Assembly (NCBI GenBank): GCA_942486035.1 | Contig: CALNXK010000039.1 | Coordinates: 2,820,001-2,884,000 of the forward strand | From: Porites lobata | Lineage: Eukaryota; Cnidaria; Anthozoa; Scleractinia; Poritidae | Direction: 5' to 3' | Length of the DNA stretch: 64,000 nt | In this document: positions 22,481-34,290 of the stretch, in pieces | Layout of the letters: each line of letters starts with the position of its first letter | How positions within the stretch are numbered: the first letter of the stretch is position 1 | Made by a program: the position numbers and the translations under genes | The notes under the pieces: model-generated | Database searches by the model: none | Told to the model about the DNA's origin: nothing | Seen by the model: the letters and a program-made list of their open reading frames with translations, nothing else

Positions 22481-24370
22481 GATGTTTAGCCATACGACAT
22501 CCATTTCGGTGGGTTCCTCCTTCTCCAAGGGATCCCTTGCCTTGCCATTTGGAGAAGTAGTCTACCACTACCAGCAAATACTCTCCCCCAGGCAGTGGTC
22601 CTGGCAGGTCCAGGGCTATCTCTTGCCATGCTCTGTCAGGTAACCTTGTGGGCTTAATTAGTGGGGGTAGGACATGTTTGTTGACTAGCTGACAGCCAAA
22701 ACACTCTCTATGTTGCTTTTTGGCGTGTCGATCGATCCCAGGCCACCATACTGTGGACCTTAAGTGTTCTTTAGTCTTCACAATGCCCTGATGCCCCTCA
22801 TGGGCTAAATCAAGAACTCTTCCGAAGTTTTTCTGGGATTACAATTCTTGTTCTTCGTAATACTACCTGGCCAAGGTAAGTTAGTTCATTTCGTACCACT
22901 GCAAAATCCTTAGGCACTTTGCTCTAGTCACCACTCTGCAAATGTGCATGAACAACTCTTAGGTCTTCATCTTGTGTGGAGGCTTCCTCTGTTTCCTCAA
23001 TTCTCAAGGCCACTGGTAGGAGAGTGACTTCCCTTACATATTCTTCATCTTGAATATACCCCTGTGATGCTGGGATTTTTGTTAAACGAGACAGTGCATC
23101 AGCAATGTTGTTCCTTGATGAGACAAAGCACACTCTGTAGTTAAAAGACTGTAATCGCAATACCCAGTGTTTAATACGTGCTGATGGCTTCGATCCTGGG
23201 CCAAATATGGTCTTCAGGGCTTGGTGGTCAGTCACTAGGTGAAACCCAGGCAAGCCATTCAGGTACAAATTAAACCTTTCACATGTTCATACCAGAGCTA
23301 AAGCTTTTTTTTCTGTTTAACTATACCTCCACTCTACATCACTAAGACTCCTGCATAGCACACAGTGCTGCTCTGCCCATTCACCTCCTGAACTAAAACA
23401 GCGCCAAGTCCTACCGGGCTGGCATCCGCAATAACCCTTGTGTTTGTGGTCATGTTGAAATGGACCAGGATAGACACTTCTGTTGCTCTTTCAGTGTTTG
23501 GAAAGCTTTGTCCTGTACTTCGGTCCACTCAAACTTGACTCCGTTCGTGGTAAGTGCTCTTAGGGGTTCTGCGATAGTGGCAAAGTCTGGAATAAACGTG
23601 GAGCTGAATCCAACCAACGCAAGAAAGCTCCTCACTTCTGAAAGTGTAATTGGATGACTGGCCTCCTTCACGGCCTCCACTTTCTCCTCCATAGGTCCAA
23701 CACCATGCTGAGAAAGGAGAATTCCCATGAAGACTATTATTTTTATTCATTCTGAAGGTACACTTCTCACTGTTCAAAGTCAGATTTTCTCTTCCAACTT
23801 GGTCATTAACATGTGCAATCTCTGGTCATGCTCTAACACAGTCTTCCCATGGCATATCAAATCGTCTGCAACCTCTGTCCCTTCTATTGCTTGCCTGATA
23901 ACATGCTGGTATTTCTCAGGTGCCGCACTCACCCCAAAACTGAGCCTTTAGTACCTAAAGAGGCCTTCATGGGTAATAGAAGTAAGTGTCCCTCAAATCT
24001 TCGTGTAACTCTGTCTGGTGAAATCCCCAGCGAAGGTCCAGCTTTGAAAAGATTGTACGACCATCTAACTCTTCCAAGAGCTCATCAACAGTGGGGATAG
24101 GCAGCCTTTCATGAAAGATAGCTTCGTCAGCCCAATGGATGTCCATGCAAAGTCTTATTTCTCCGCAAGGCTTGGGTGCTACAACAACAGGACTCGTTCT
24201 ACTCGCTCAATGATATCTTCCCTCAGCAACTCATTTATTTTGGCAGAAACTTTTTCACGGAGTGCAAATGGGACTCCTTAACTTTTGTGCCACTGGAGGT
24301 ACATTTGGGTCAACATGCAAATGTAACTTGAAATCTTTCAGTTTTCCTATTCCCTGAAACGCCTTAGGAT
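22481..24370 (-). pseudogene. Gypsy (Ty3-like) pol remnant, Gypsy-1
   Basis: Pol of an LTR retrotransposon. Going down the minus strand, the RT N-terminal approach is at about 24255-24370 (KLHLHVDPNVPPVAQ-like). The RT core is broken, with an ADDLICHGKT catalytic block near 23845-23875. The connection segment at 23450-23728 has LSEVRSFLALVGFSSTFIPDF. RNase H is at about 22924-23530 (VIADASPVGLGAVLVQE, then TDHQALKTIFG). The integrase zinc finger and start are at 22490-22781 (STVWWPGIDRHAKKQ, then C-x2-C, and AWQEIALDLPGPLPGG). Integrase stops shortly after VVVDYFSKW, where BEL-3 begins. No LTR is seen. A LINE tail cuts its upstream end. Several frameshifts are present. Confidence 0.82.
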
Positions 24371-24445
24371 ACAATGCAATGCAATACAATACAATCACTT
24401 TTATTTCAACACGATGGTGATTAAAGCATTGCCGCATATAGGGTC
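24371..24445 (-). mobile_element. LINE 3' tail inserted in Gypsy-1
   Basis: The minus strand reads AAATAAAAGTGATTGTATTG with repeats of ATTGT/ATTGC, a LINE-type 3' tail. It interrupts the Gypsy-1 reverse transcriptase at its upstream end, and no further Gypsy coding is seen beyond it. Confidence 0.5.
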
Positions 24446-24584
24446 GTCATATAAGCTAACTAAAACTTAAGCAATAAAAGTATATTAAAATCGTCTTAAT
24501 AATATAAAAAGTTATTATTATCATTGTGAAGCATTGTTTGTGGAGATTCAGCCCGAAAATCTAAGGTGCCTTCTATTATGTCAT

Positions 24585-24735
24585 AATTTGCGGAAATTTC
24601 GGTCCAAACGTAAATGGAATGGTTTTGTTCAGGTGGAAATTTTCCAGTCAAAGTGGTCCACCTCCAGAGGTGGTCCTCTTTGACCTGGTGCAACCGAACA
24701 GTGCCATTCCATTTTCAGAAATTTTTGTTTCCAGT
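24585..24735. repeat. Foldback MITE-like element
   Basis: The left arm contains AAATGGAATGG...CAAAGTGGTCCACCTC. The right arm contains its complement, GAGGTGGTCCTCTTTGACC...CCATTCCATTTT, meeting at a centre near 24668. There is no coding potential. Confidence 0.55.
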
Positions 24736-24879
24736 CCTGCTCAAGCTCATCACTGCAGTAGTGCATCTTAATTTGCTATTTCTTCTGGTTTTCATTAGTT
24801 CCTAAGGACAAACATATTACTGGCTTCTCCGAATGTTGATGATCGTTTCCCGTTTTTCTCTTAGCAGTGTGTGACCCTA

Positions 24880-25569
24880 GCCCTTTGATAGTGAGTGCGA
24901 ACAAATTCCTGAGCTATTTCCAAAAACCTCCACCAGCTCAAAAAATCTCCTTGAATGATGGGGCGACAAGCATGTACGTGCACTAATTTCCAGTTACATG
25001 AAATTCAAGGATGACTTTGGGAAGTAACAACCAAAGAAGAAGATTTTCAAAAAAATTGCCCAGGAATTTAATCTACATTCTTACTTGATGGTGACTGCTG
25101 ATCAGTGTTTAAGGAAATGGAAAAAGTTAGAGTCTAAACAGACGGGAGGAGAGGACAACAATAGTAAAACAGATAGAGCTAAGAAAACATGGAAGTTTTA
25201 TGAAGAAATGAAGGAGTGCGTCGGTGACAACCCAAACATAAGGCCCGTATTCATTTATGAGGCGTCTAGTTCTTCCTCGACAACCAGTGGGTCCTCTTCA
25301 CGGGCACATAATGATCATAGTAGTCAGTCTGATTCTGAAGACAGAGAAGGGGACGGAGCTTTTGCGAAGAAAAAAATTAGCAGTAAAGGGTGACAAGGAA
25401 GAGGAAATCACGCTCCTCAGCAGCTGAAATGACTGACTTTTTAAAAGAGTTCAGCGAAAAACGGGGAAGGGTCGAGGAAGAAAAAATAACTATTCTAAAG
25501 TCCATGCAAGAAGAAAAGAAGCAATTTTTTGCAGATTTTTCCTCCCATCTTAAAGACTTAAAGAAATAG
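24880..25569 (+). pseudogene. Myb/SANT-like DNA-binding protein, one frameshift
   Basis: The first part (clearly open from 25085) has the tryptophan-spaced pattern QCLRKWKKLESK ... KTWKFYEEMKECVGDNPNIR of Myb/SANT-like (trihelix-type) domains that bind DNA. Many invertebrate copies accompany PIF/Harbinger transposons; others are host genes. A serine/acidic linker follows (near 25262-25360). A +1 shift at about 25390 leads into a basic patch (TRKRKSRSS) and a terminal coiled coil with FSEKRGRVEEEKITILKSMQ and a stop at 25569. Sequence upstream to about 24880 looks like a degraded start of the same domain. One frame change is all that breaks the C-terminal half, so a sequencing error or a short intron are alternatives. 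Confidence 0.6.
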
Positions 25570-26594
25570 GACAATACTTTGTAAACCTAAGTTTGAGGGA
25601 CTTGCAGACTTTCACTTGATATAAGTGACTGTATTTAACTCTCTCAAAGTTTGTCTTTCATGATCTGAGAATCATAGTTTAATAGGTTCCTAGTGATGTT
25701 GACAATGTTGTGTTTTTCTTTTTCTTTGTATAGAAATACATTTTTGTTTTTAGGGAAGAAAGAATATTTCGAAATTATTAAACAATTTTGTCATCTTTTT
25801 TTTTCATTTTTCATCAACATGGGTTGGTTGAGCAATGGGAAACAGAACTCCTTATGGACATGGCCTTAATGTATAAAAATGAACAACAAGCAAAAATATT
25901 AAAAGAACTGAAAAAAAACTGTTTATATTAAAGTTGGCAGCCATGAGGTGTGTGGCAGAAATTCTTAAGTGATTTTGGCTACTTTGTCAATTATCAAAGG
26001 GAAAATGACTTCGAGCATTTTTATCCTTATTTTCATAGCAAAACGAATCCTGAGAAATGAGAACTGTTATCCAGAGAACGTTTTGATATCTTTAAGACAA
26101 CGAAAGTCTTTGAGGCCAAACAAAAAATATCTTCTCAGACTTCACCTTGTGTTTGTGAAAATTAAATGTAATTTATAACTAAAGTGATGTTGTTTACTCC
26201 TGTCTTTGCTTTACTTGTTTTTCACAATCTCTTCCAGGGATCCCAATCTTGTGCACATGAAGAAATAAGTTGCAATGTGACCATGCAAATAATTTATACA
26301 TATATCCACCCTGTGAGGAGAGCCTTTCTTTTGCTTACTTAATAAGGCAGATTCAAGAAAAGCAAAAAAGGCTCTGATTGATGTAGAGGCTTTGCTTGCA
26401 TTGCCAGGCAACATGTATGGTAAACTGAGTGAAGTCTAAGTGCACAAGGGACTTTGGTCATGATTGTATTGTTTTTCACTTCAGACAACTGCATTTTGAA
26501 AGCAGTAAAAGTGATATCCACTAAAGATAACTTGCTCTTTAAGTAAATATAATATTAATTTAAAGGACAGGGAAAAGAAAGACAATGATTTGTT
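25570..26594. other. Gene-free stretch
   Basis: This is AT-rich sequence with no recognised gene. A minus-strand open frame at 26211-26414 (67 codons) has no recognisable domain. The 3' untranslated region of the Myb/SANT gene could fall at the left end. Confidence 0.35.
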
Positions 26595-26890
26595 GATTAA
26601 TGCAACATTCCCCTAATATGCATCCTCTTTAATTGAGCTCTTCTCAAGAGTGGTTGTGCCAAACCGTGCTCTCCATCATCATCATCATCGTCATTATCAT
26701 CTTCATCCTGATCACCAAAGTAACCTTCATCAAAGTCATCGTGAATCAAACAAAAATTGTGCTGAAATTATTATCAACACCGACAGCTCAATGTCCAAGT
26801 GATCAAGACATTGCTGTTTTCTCCATTACTCCTTGAACAGCCGTATACACCTTTCCACTGTCTGTCGTACAGAGAAAAGTATATAACTGA
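26595..26890 (-). pseudogene. PIF/Harbinger transposase C-terminal remnant (Harbinger-1)
   Basis: On the minus strand VRQTVERCIRLFKE is encoded at about 26840-26885. It matches the block with the third catalytic residue (E) of Harbinger DDE transposases. A stop follows, then the sequence resumes as a highly acidic tail (DQDEDDNDDDDDDGEHG, about 26660-26735) and a basic C-terminus ending near 26597. Upstream of the E block, TCATTTCTTTTCTCCAG resembles a splice acceptor. The rest of the same gene appears to lie beyond the Gypsy-2 insertion, at 31780-33830. The CAT-rich run at 26680-26705 is the coding of the acidic tail, not a simple satellite. Confidence 0.6.
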
Positions 26891-27395
26891 GTTATTAGCC
26901 ACCTGGAGAAAAGAAATGACAAAGTATAAAACCTATTTCTGAGAGCTGAAACTATCACTACCAAGTTCACAGATCAATGAATGAATCAATAATGCATGTA
27001 GGAGGAGAGGGCAAAGACTTTTCAAGGTTGATCATTAATTTTACAAGATGCTGTTAATCAGTAACTGCTAACAACACTATAAATAGTTTTACCCTACATT
27101 TCACCCAGAGAGACTTTTATTGGTTGATATCTATTGCAAATGAATTACATGTCTAAAAGTGTTTAAAATACAAGTCTTTTCTATGGTGATGTGCAAAGGG
27201 TATAATACTGAGAGTAGAGTGTTCACTACTCTCAGTAGAGAACTAGCTGCTTCAATGGTATTCAGTGCCAGTTCTAATTCTACGGCTCCTATGGCAGCAT
27301 CTCCAACACAAGTGTGGCCAACACAAGCCGTCAACATTTGATGTCCGGATCGAAGGAAATCAGGATGCAAGCATTTATCGCTGACTCGGACCCCA
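26891..27395. other. Spacer with a perfect 10-bp hairpin
   Basis: I recognise no gene. CTGAGAGTAG (27208-27217) and CTACTCTCAG (27226-27235) form a perfect hairpin with an 8-nt loop. The 5' LTR of Gypsy-2 would be expected here but is not found. Confidence 0.4.
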
Positions 27396-27399
27396 ATGA

Positions 27400-30300
27400 A
27401 ATTGGTTGTTGATCGAAGAAGTGGAAAAACAGGTTGCTGACTTGATTGCGATATTTTTGTATCTCAAGCACTCAGGATCATCTCGACGCTCTTCACATTT
27501 ACAGAGGAGAACAAATACCGGAATTGATCAAGTCACTTGAAAGCATTCCCTCACTGTCATCCCCCAGAGTCCAAACGAGTACAAGAAACTAATCACCAAA
27601 CTTGACAACCATTTCATTCCCATGGTTAACCCCGACTGTGCACTTAGTAAATTAGAGAAAATGTGCCAAAACGAAGGAGAATCGATCGCTCGATATCACA
27701 TTCGTTAACGGCTTCAAGTTGCAAAGTGTGTTTTCGCGGACCCTGATGATGTCATCCGAAGCAAAATTCTGCAAACCTTGCATGACAAAAAACTTTGCCA
27801 GGAAGCAATGGTGAAAAGGTATACGTTAAAGCAATTATTGGAACATGCTGCAAATAAAGAAGACATTCACTGCCAATCCCAGCATATGGAGGAAACACTC
27901 CCTTCTACACCCCTGCACAAAATCAGGCCGACAGAGTGCATCAGAAGAGACACCAGAATCCCAAGGACAAACTAAAGCCTAAACTGACACATAATGACAA
28001 GAAGAGGAATTCCTGCCAAAGGGCCCCAATCACACTGCCCACCCTCTGGGAAAACATGCAGTTCCTGCACGAAGAAGGGTCATTTTGCCTGAATGTGCAA
28101 TAGTAAAAAGAAACCAAAGGACTCACAGGACAGTCAGCAATCTTCAGGCAAGTATGTTAGGCAGGAGAAACAAGACGAGGTACAAGAGAGACAACTCAAA
28201 CGCACTCAACCATGCTATGGTTCAGGTTTGCATTAACGGGCTGAAAGGAAAGATGGAAGCAGACTCCTGCTTCACAGCAAACATTTTGGAGGAGCACTCC
28301 AGTCTGCCCTCGAGGATAAGAAATCTTTGCAACCAGCTAATACCCAGCTGTATGCATCCGCTCAAAAGGAACCTTTTCCCCTCATTGGTTGTTTCACTGC
28401 AGAAATTGAAGGTGTCAGCACTGGAAAAAAAACTGTGACCCGTTTCCTTGTTGCTAAGGGAATTACCAAGTCTCCACCACTCTTGAGTCTTGATACTAGA
28501 ATAAATCTAGGACTATTACATGTGAATAACACTATCCAAGAAGAAGCCAAACAGCCTGCAGAAAGCTGTACTGGTACCTTGCCCACAGACTCTGTAGTGT
28601 CAACACTGATATCAGAGTATCATGACGTATTCTCCGGCCTGGGAAAGCACAAGCACATCAAGGCAAAGTTGATTGTGGATGAAAGTATCCAGCCTGTCGC
28701 ACACAAAGACGAATCCCTTACAATTTAGCTCAAAAAGCTGCACATGAGGAACTGAGATTAAGGGAACAAGGAGTCATGGAAACAGTACCCAACAACCAAC
28801 CTACTACTTGGTGTACAAATCCTGTGATAGCCCCTAAACCTTACAATCCTGAGGCCATTCGTTTTTGTTCAGATATGAGAGTACCAAACACTGCAATTCT
28901 GCGCCCTGTTAAAGAAACACTTACTGTGGAGGACATAAAGTTCAAACTCAACGGTGCCACTGTCTTCAGTTTCCTTGATATGAATGAGGGATACCATCAG
29001 CTTGAGCTCAACGAAAGCAGCAGGCACATGAACACCTTTTACGGAACTGAGTGTAAGATGAGGTACACAAGGATGAATTATGGAATAATCTCTACACAAG
29101 ATATTTTTGACAAAGCAATGGATGACACCAAACATCCAAGATGATTCCATAGTCTTTGGTAGAGACCACACAGAACATGACAGAGCCTTTGAAAACGTTT
29201 TCCAACGATTCCAAGAATGCAGTCTCACCTTCAAACCAAAGAAATGCATGTTTTGTCTGCCTCAGATTGAATTATTCGGTTTTGTGTTCCGAAAAGATGG
29301 AATGAAGCAAATGCCAAGCAAAGTTGAAACTCTGAAACAAAAGGACCCACCCAAGAATGTATCAGAGGTGCGCTCTCTTTTGGGTATGGCCTAGTACTCT
29401 GCAAGATTTATTCCCAACTTCGCCGAGATGACCACGCCCTTGCACAAGCTCCCCCACCAAGGGGTCAAATAGTGTTGGTCCAGCACAGAGCAAGCGGCAT
29501 TTGACAAACTCAAGGACACACTATCTAGTGAGACTGTCCTCGGATACTATGAAGCAAGGTTGGAAACAAGGCTCCTTGTGGATGCCGGTCCCAGTGGTCT
29601 CGGATTAGTTCTGAAGGTTCCAGAAGGGTGGAAAGCAGTTGACTGTGCTAGCGGAAGCCTGACAGAGGTTGAGAAATGGTATCCTCAAATCGACCATGGA
29701 GCCCTTGTCATTTGTTGGGCCTGCGAACGCTGCTACCTGTACCTTGTTGGAAGTTCATTTGTCATTGAAGCTGATCACCGGCCCCTGCTACCGCTCTTTA
29801 ACAATCCCCATAGCAGACCTCCCATGAGAATTGAATGGTGGCTCTTATACCTGCAGCAGTTTGACTTTGAATTGAAATATTGCCCCAGAAGCAAGAATGG
29901 AGCTCACTACCTTTCAAGGCACATGATCCCTCTCACTGCGAGTGTCACTGAAACCCTTAACACGCGAGAACAGGTTGTACATAGTATCATCACGGCACAG
30001 CACCCCAAGCCAACTCACTTGTGGAAGTTCAAGATGCAACGAAGAGGGACTGAGAGCTCAACAAGCTCATCCCACTTGTCCAGGCTGGCAATCGTAATGC
30101 TTACAAGGCTCATCCAGTCCTTATGAAGTACGCACTGGTGTTCCAAGAGCTCAGCCACCTGGAAGGTGTTGTAACTTGTGGCCACCAGATTGTCATCGCT
30201 AAAAGTTTGTGGGAGCGTGTCATTGACATATGCCATGGAGGGCACCTTGGAGTTGTTGAGACTAAACAGCTTCTAACGCTCAAGAGAGTGGTTTCCAGGA

Positions 30301-30830
30301 ATCGACAAGCATGTGGAAAGGAAAGTTGCTAGTTGCATACCTCGTCAAGCGAGATTCAACACTTCACAATGGGACCCTCTAAAGATGTCGCTCACCCCAA
30401 ATGGCCCATGGCTGAAAGCTCCAGCAGACTTCTGCGGACCCTTTTCTACTGGGGAAATGGTTTTGGTTGTCCTAGACGCCTATTCAAAGTATCCTGAGGT
30501 AGAGATTGTTTCTAGTACCGCAACAGGGAATACCTTTCCAGCACTGGAACGAATCTTCCCAACCCACGGGATACCAGAGGGCCTGAAAACCAACGATGGA
30601 TCCCTGCTTCAAGGCCAGGCTTTCCATGAGTTTGCCATGGAAAAGAGTTTCCACCACGGGAAAATAACACCTTTATGGCTAGAAGCTAATGGCCATGCAG
30701 AAAACTTAATGAAGAATCTTGGCAAGGTTGGAAGAACCACACGCAGCCAAGGGAAAGATTGGAGAACAGAGTTATATGTTTTTGTAGCCAACTATAGGGC
30801 TACACCTCACCCAAGTTATACATGAACTGA
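27400..30830 (+). pseudogene. Gypsy (Ty3-like) gag-pol, Gypsy-2
   Basis: Gag lies at about 27400-28000: YKKLITKLDNHFIPMVNPD, then ADPDDVIRSKILQTLHDKKL. A degraded zinc-knuckle region (KTCSSCTKKGHFA-like, near 28050-28095) follows. The protease and leader are at 28200-28730. RT spans 28776-29400, with SFLDMNEGYHQLELNES near 28970 and a QDDSIVFGRD catalytic block near 29130. RNase H is at 29560-29930 (RLLVDAGPSGLGLVL, then EADHRPLLPLF). Integrase is at 30210-30825, with PADFCGPFSTGEMVLVVLDA (first D), KTNDGS (second D) and a damaged third acidic site. Frame breaks at about 28730, 29145, 29395, 30125 and 30320 show it is inactive. Confidence 0.85.
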
Positions 30831-31620
30831 ACAGTAAGGACCAAGCTCTCCACCCTCCCACAAGTTAATCCTGATGCTGAAGCTATGCTGAAGCCATGCA
30901 GAAGTACCAAGAAGCGAAGGCACGTATGAAGGCCTACGCCGACCTCAAACATTGAAGAAAGCCTCACTGCCTTAACGTCAGAGATCACACTCTTGTTAAG
31001 CAGAGAATTCAAAACAAGGCAAGCCCTCGTTTCGAACCCGTCCCGTAAACGATCCTAGATGTTAAAGGATCTATGATCACTGCTAAGAAGACAACTGATC
31101 AGAAGCTAGTCTCCCGTAACAGCTCCTTCTTCAAGAAACTGCAAATCCACTGGAGGAAGTCATCCAAGAATCCAGTCCTCAGTACCTCAGGTGAAACTTC
31201 AAGCTCTTCTTGATTTTAATGGACCAGAATCCATTGAACAAACTCAAATGCCAGCTATGCAAGAAGAGTTTTGTCAAGCTACCCCAAGTGAAACTAGCTC
31301 TGCGAAAGACAACCACCTGCCTACCACAGTGGAATAACCACCCCCATCATTACTTGCCTTCTTCTCTTGTAGTGGAAGATGAATGAGGAAACTGGAGTGG
31401 ACCAAGGACTGTGTTATGGACTAAGGACTTTGCCATGACAATAAGTTGAACTTTGGTAACCTTGTTTTCTCTTGTTGATCAGAACTGTCAGCTCTGCATG
31501 GCACTGAAAATTTTCGGTTATTTACTGTTATTCATTTGTTTTTGTCATTTCTTTTTTGCGAAATTTTTGCTATTTATTTTTTTTTTTTAATCATCTGGTT
31601 TGTATCTGCCTTGGGAGAAT

Positions 31621-31776
31621 TGTAATGTTCATACTAGATCAGCGTTACTCTTTTAGTTATCTGGGCACTTGGTTTTTAGAAAGACCTTCGCTACGAACCA
31701 TGTGTGAGATGTGAGTCTTTGTGTTTACCAAGATTAAAGCTGTTTTTGTTCGATAATTCTAGTCTGTTTTCTGCCA
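31621..31776 (+). repeat. Gypsy-2 3' LTR
   Basis: This 156-bp segment runs TGTAATGTTCATACTAG...TTTTCTGCCA, with TG and CA termini. It is preceded by the purine-rich TTGGGAGAAT that would act as the polypurine tract. It abuts Harbinger-1 coding sequence directly. The matching 5' LTR was not found near 27.4 kb, so the element is incomplete or truncated on the left. Between integrase and this LTR (30831-31620) there is only untranslated or decayed sequence. Confidence 0.6.
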
Positions 31777-31779
31777 TGG

Positions 31780-31865
31780 ACATCATAGTGCTCTGATGGT
31801 AATATGGGTTCCATCAGTCATGCCAATAACATTTGGGATTCCACTAGCTTCTTTTACCGCAGTGA
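31780..31865 (-). pseudogene. Harbinger-1 fragment with the first catalytic Asp
   Basis: The minus strand encodes KEASGIPNVIGMTDGTHITI, the block around the first catalytic aspartate (usually IDGTHI) of PIF/Harbinger transposases. It is cut by the Gypsy-2 LTR at 31776. The N-terminal part is at 33300-33830 and the tail at 26595-26890. The middle, with the second Asp, is missing from this copy. Confidence 0.6.
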
Positions 31866-32167
31866 ATATTTACTGTCTGCGATGAGCGTTGAATCAAAAC
31901 AATAATTTTTTAAGCATAACTGACATGTGAAATTCTGTAGTGCTTCAGTTTGTGGTAAAACAAGTGTAACATGGGGGATTGCTACCAGGGAAGCCTGTTG
32001 ATTAATTAACAGTTGTAAGTTACTTTATACAATAATGTTCATAAATTAACTAATCAGACAACCATGTTTCTATCACTTGATCATGCCCTTAGCAACTAAC
32101 CATACAATTTCAGCTGAGAAATGATAGGTGTGAAGACGAAATAGACCAATAAATTATGATATATTTA

Positions 32168-32184
32168 ACAATTATTCCACGAGG

Positions 32185-32223
<39 letters not shown>

Positions 32224-32281
32224 ATAGCGCCGAGTTGGCTATAATCATTTCATATCCAACAAGCCCGAGTGGAATAATTGT
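32168..32281. repeat. Foldback palindrome
   Basis: ACAATTATTCCAC...TTGGATATGA...GCCAA and its complement (TTGGC...TCATATCCAA...GTGGAATAATTGT) form arms of about 50 bp around a GCGCATAGCGC core. It lies between two parts of Harbinger-1, perhaps in a former intron. The following sequence (32282-33299) has no recognised gene. It includes a smaller inverted motif near 33095-33130 (ACCATATATGG, and ATGGTATATTAGCTCATATACCAT). Confidence 0.65.
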
Positions 32282-33299
32282 TTTATTAAAAACGCCCACA
32301 AAATCTCGTTGAATTGCCCCGACTAGAACAAACCGGAAAAGACAAGGGACTTCCGCTATTGACATGTCACACGTCTATCAAAACTGTCAACGCGCGAACG
32401 GACTCGCCTAGACTGCATGAATGAAAAATCAAAACATTGTAGCGATGAACATTAGTTTTTTAAAAACTCATCGTGATTCTAGGATTTTACACAGCAGAAC
32501 AGCTTAAAAAACCTGGCAGATAATGTGAAGGAAAGGAATTTTTAAGTTACAGCCGTCGAAATTACTATGAATTTGGATTTTCGGTGCAGTTATAAAAGTA
32601 AGAACAACGGTGAAAAACAACCGGTATTACCTCGGTCGCTTGTTATGAAGTTGTTTGAGGCCACAAGCTGGTTTTGCTGAACGAGAAAAGAAGCTATACT
32701 GCCGCCTCGATTGCTCTAGTGAATGGCTGCATAGCCTGTATTTGTAGCTGGTTACTTGTGATTTATATTCTTGATGTCGGATAAACAAGCTGCAGTTATC
32801 TATCGGCGAGTGACTTGATCGGCGAATGGCTTCGCGATCATGAAGAAACAACACTTGTCTTCTTTCGTAGCTGGTCAAGGTACTTTGGTTCCATGTGTTT
32901 TCGTGTGTTTTTCGACAAACTTTCAGACAAGCTCTTGTGGCTTTTTTGTTTGTTTTTGTCTTTTTTCTTACGCTGAAATTGCATTTCTAGTATTCTAAGA
33001 AATGAATTAAAACGATTTGCTTCGGGTGCCGTTCTATCCTTCGCGAAAAAAAATCTCAGCTAGCTTCCAATTTTAAACTGACGCGTACACCGACCATATA
33101 TGGAGAACATGGTATATTAGCTCATATACCATAAAGGCTAAGCCAATCAAAATGCTAGAATTACATTATCCAATGATTCAGTTTTTAATAATGAAATTTA
33201 TACTTGGCTCTGTGGCTTGGGGGAATAAAACAACAAGATATGTGGTAGGTCTAAATGAATTTCAGGTGAAAATGCTTATAATCTAGTTTGATTCCCCAT

Positions 33300-33830
33300 T
33301 CACTTGCAGATTGAATAACTGATGTGGAAGGACTAATACCCAGGATACCTGTACATACCATCTGGCCATTTGATGTAGGTACCACATAGGTCAGTCAATC
33401 CATGAGAGCAACGCTTCAAAACCCTTTGCAAACTGCTTAGGGTAATGTTAAATCTGTCAGCTACTGATCGTGACGATTCTCGGTTCGCCATCATCCAAAC
33501 GAAGGTGAGAACCTGTTTTTTGGGAGTAATATGTTCTCTTTCTCTGTTGCTCATTGGAATGTGGCCCGTATTTATAACTTCTTGGCAGAGTTGTTCACAT
33601 GATCTTTGTGCGCGGTTAAAATGGCTTTGAAATTCCCCAGGGGAGTAAATGTTCACTGTTACTTCAAAATAGTCCACTACCCTGTTTAGATTCCCACGCA
33701 TAAAGCAAAAAGCTGCAACCAAAACTGGAAAGTCTCATCTTCTTCTGAAAAGCCAAGTAAGACTTCATAGTCATCACATTTGTCGAGAAGCGAAGCTTCA
33801 TCCGTCATGATAGTTGGAGAGAGAGACAAT
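33300..33830 (-). pseudogene. PIF/Harbinger transposase N-terminal region (Harbinger-1)
   Basis: This is the helix-turn-helix region that would recognise transposon ends. Seen on the minus strand: an acidic start (DEASLLDKCDDYEVLLGF, near 33750-33810), then after one frame change VAAFCFMRGNLNRVVDYFEV. Next come QVLTFVWMMANRESSRSVAD and RFNITLSSLQRVLKRCSHGL, ending TYIKWPDG near 33355. The tail matches the FIKWP motif that normally precedes the DDE domain. Apart from one frameshift near 33720 it is well preserved. The catalytic domain continues at 31780-31865 after an intron-like gap that holds a foldback. Confidence 0.7.
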
Positions 33831-33839
33831 ACCCAACAA

Positions 33840-34290
33840 TCAATTTGGTCTGGGTTTTGGTTCTGACTCTTAAAATCGACACCATACACACCTCCTTGAG
33901 TGCTTCCTTCATTACAGCAAATGCAAATGCTGGATTCCTTTCCTCAGAACTGACATGCTCGTCCTCCTTTTTTGCCATTGCTAACTTTTTTCTGTTGGCT
34001 GTCTTTACCACTTTCCAGTGAAGAATGATTTCCTTTGCAACAAGAAGCAAAATATCCATATTTTGAACTCTTAGCACACTTTTCTTCAGTTTGCTGGATG
34101 GACAACACGGATCCCGAGCAAAATGTCCCTTCTTCCCACAAATGAAGCATGTTTTTCCTGACTGGTCCCTGGCCTTTTCTTCAGTCTTTCCGATGGCATT
34201 AACACTTGCTCCAGCCGTCATGCACTGCTTTTGTTGTTTGGCCGCTTCCGACGCTCTTGCTTGTGATGTTCTGTGATGTTCTTGTTACCG
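33840..34290 (-). pseudogene. Gypsy-type gag fragment with CCHC zinc knuckle
   Basis: The minus-strand frame contains ARASEAAKQQKQCM followed by KTCFICGKKGHFARDPCCP, a C-x2-C-x4-H-type nucleocapsid knuckle (near 34110-34160). A basic/acidic linker and the beginning of a protease-like stretch follow. Homologues normally lead into a protease with D(S/T)G, but here the sequence runs into Harbinger-1 at about 33830. It is an isolated fragment. Confidence 0.65.

Noticed and set aside
26211..26414. Minus-strand 67-codon frame
   Set aside because: No domain, no splice context and no continuity with the nearby Harbinger tail.
26680..26710. CAT microsatellite
   Set aside because: On the minus strand it codes for the acidic Asp-rich tail of the Harbinger transposase, so it is better explained as coding.
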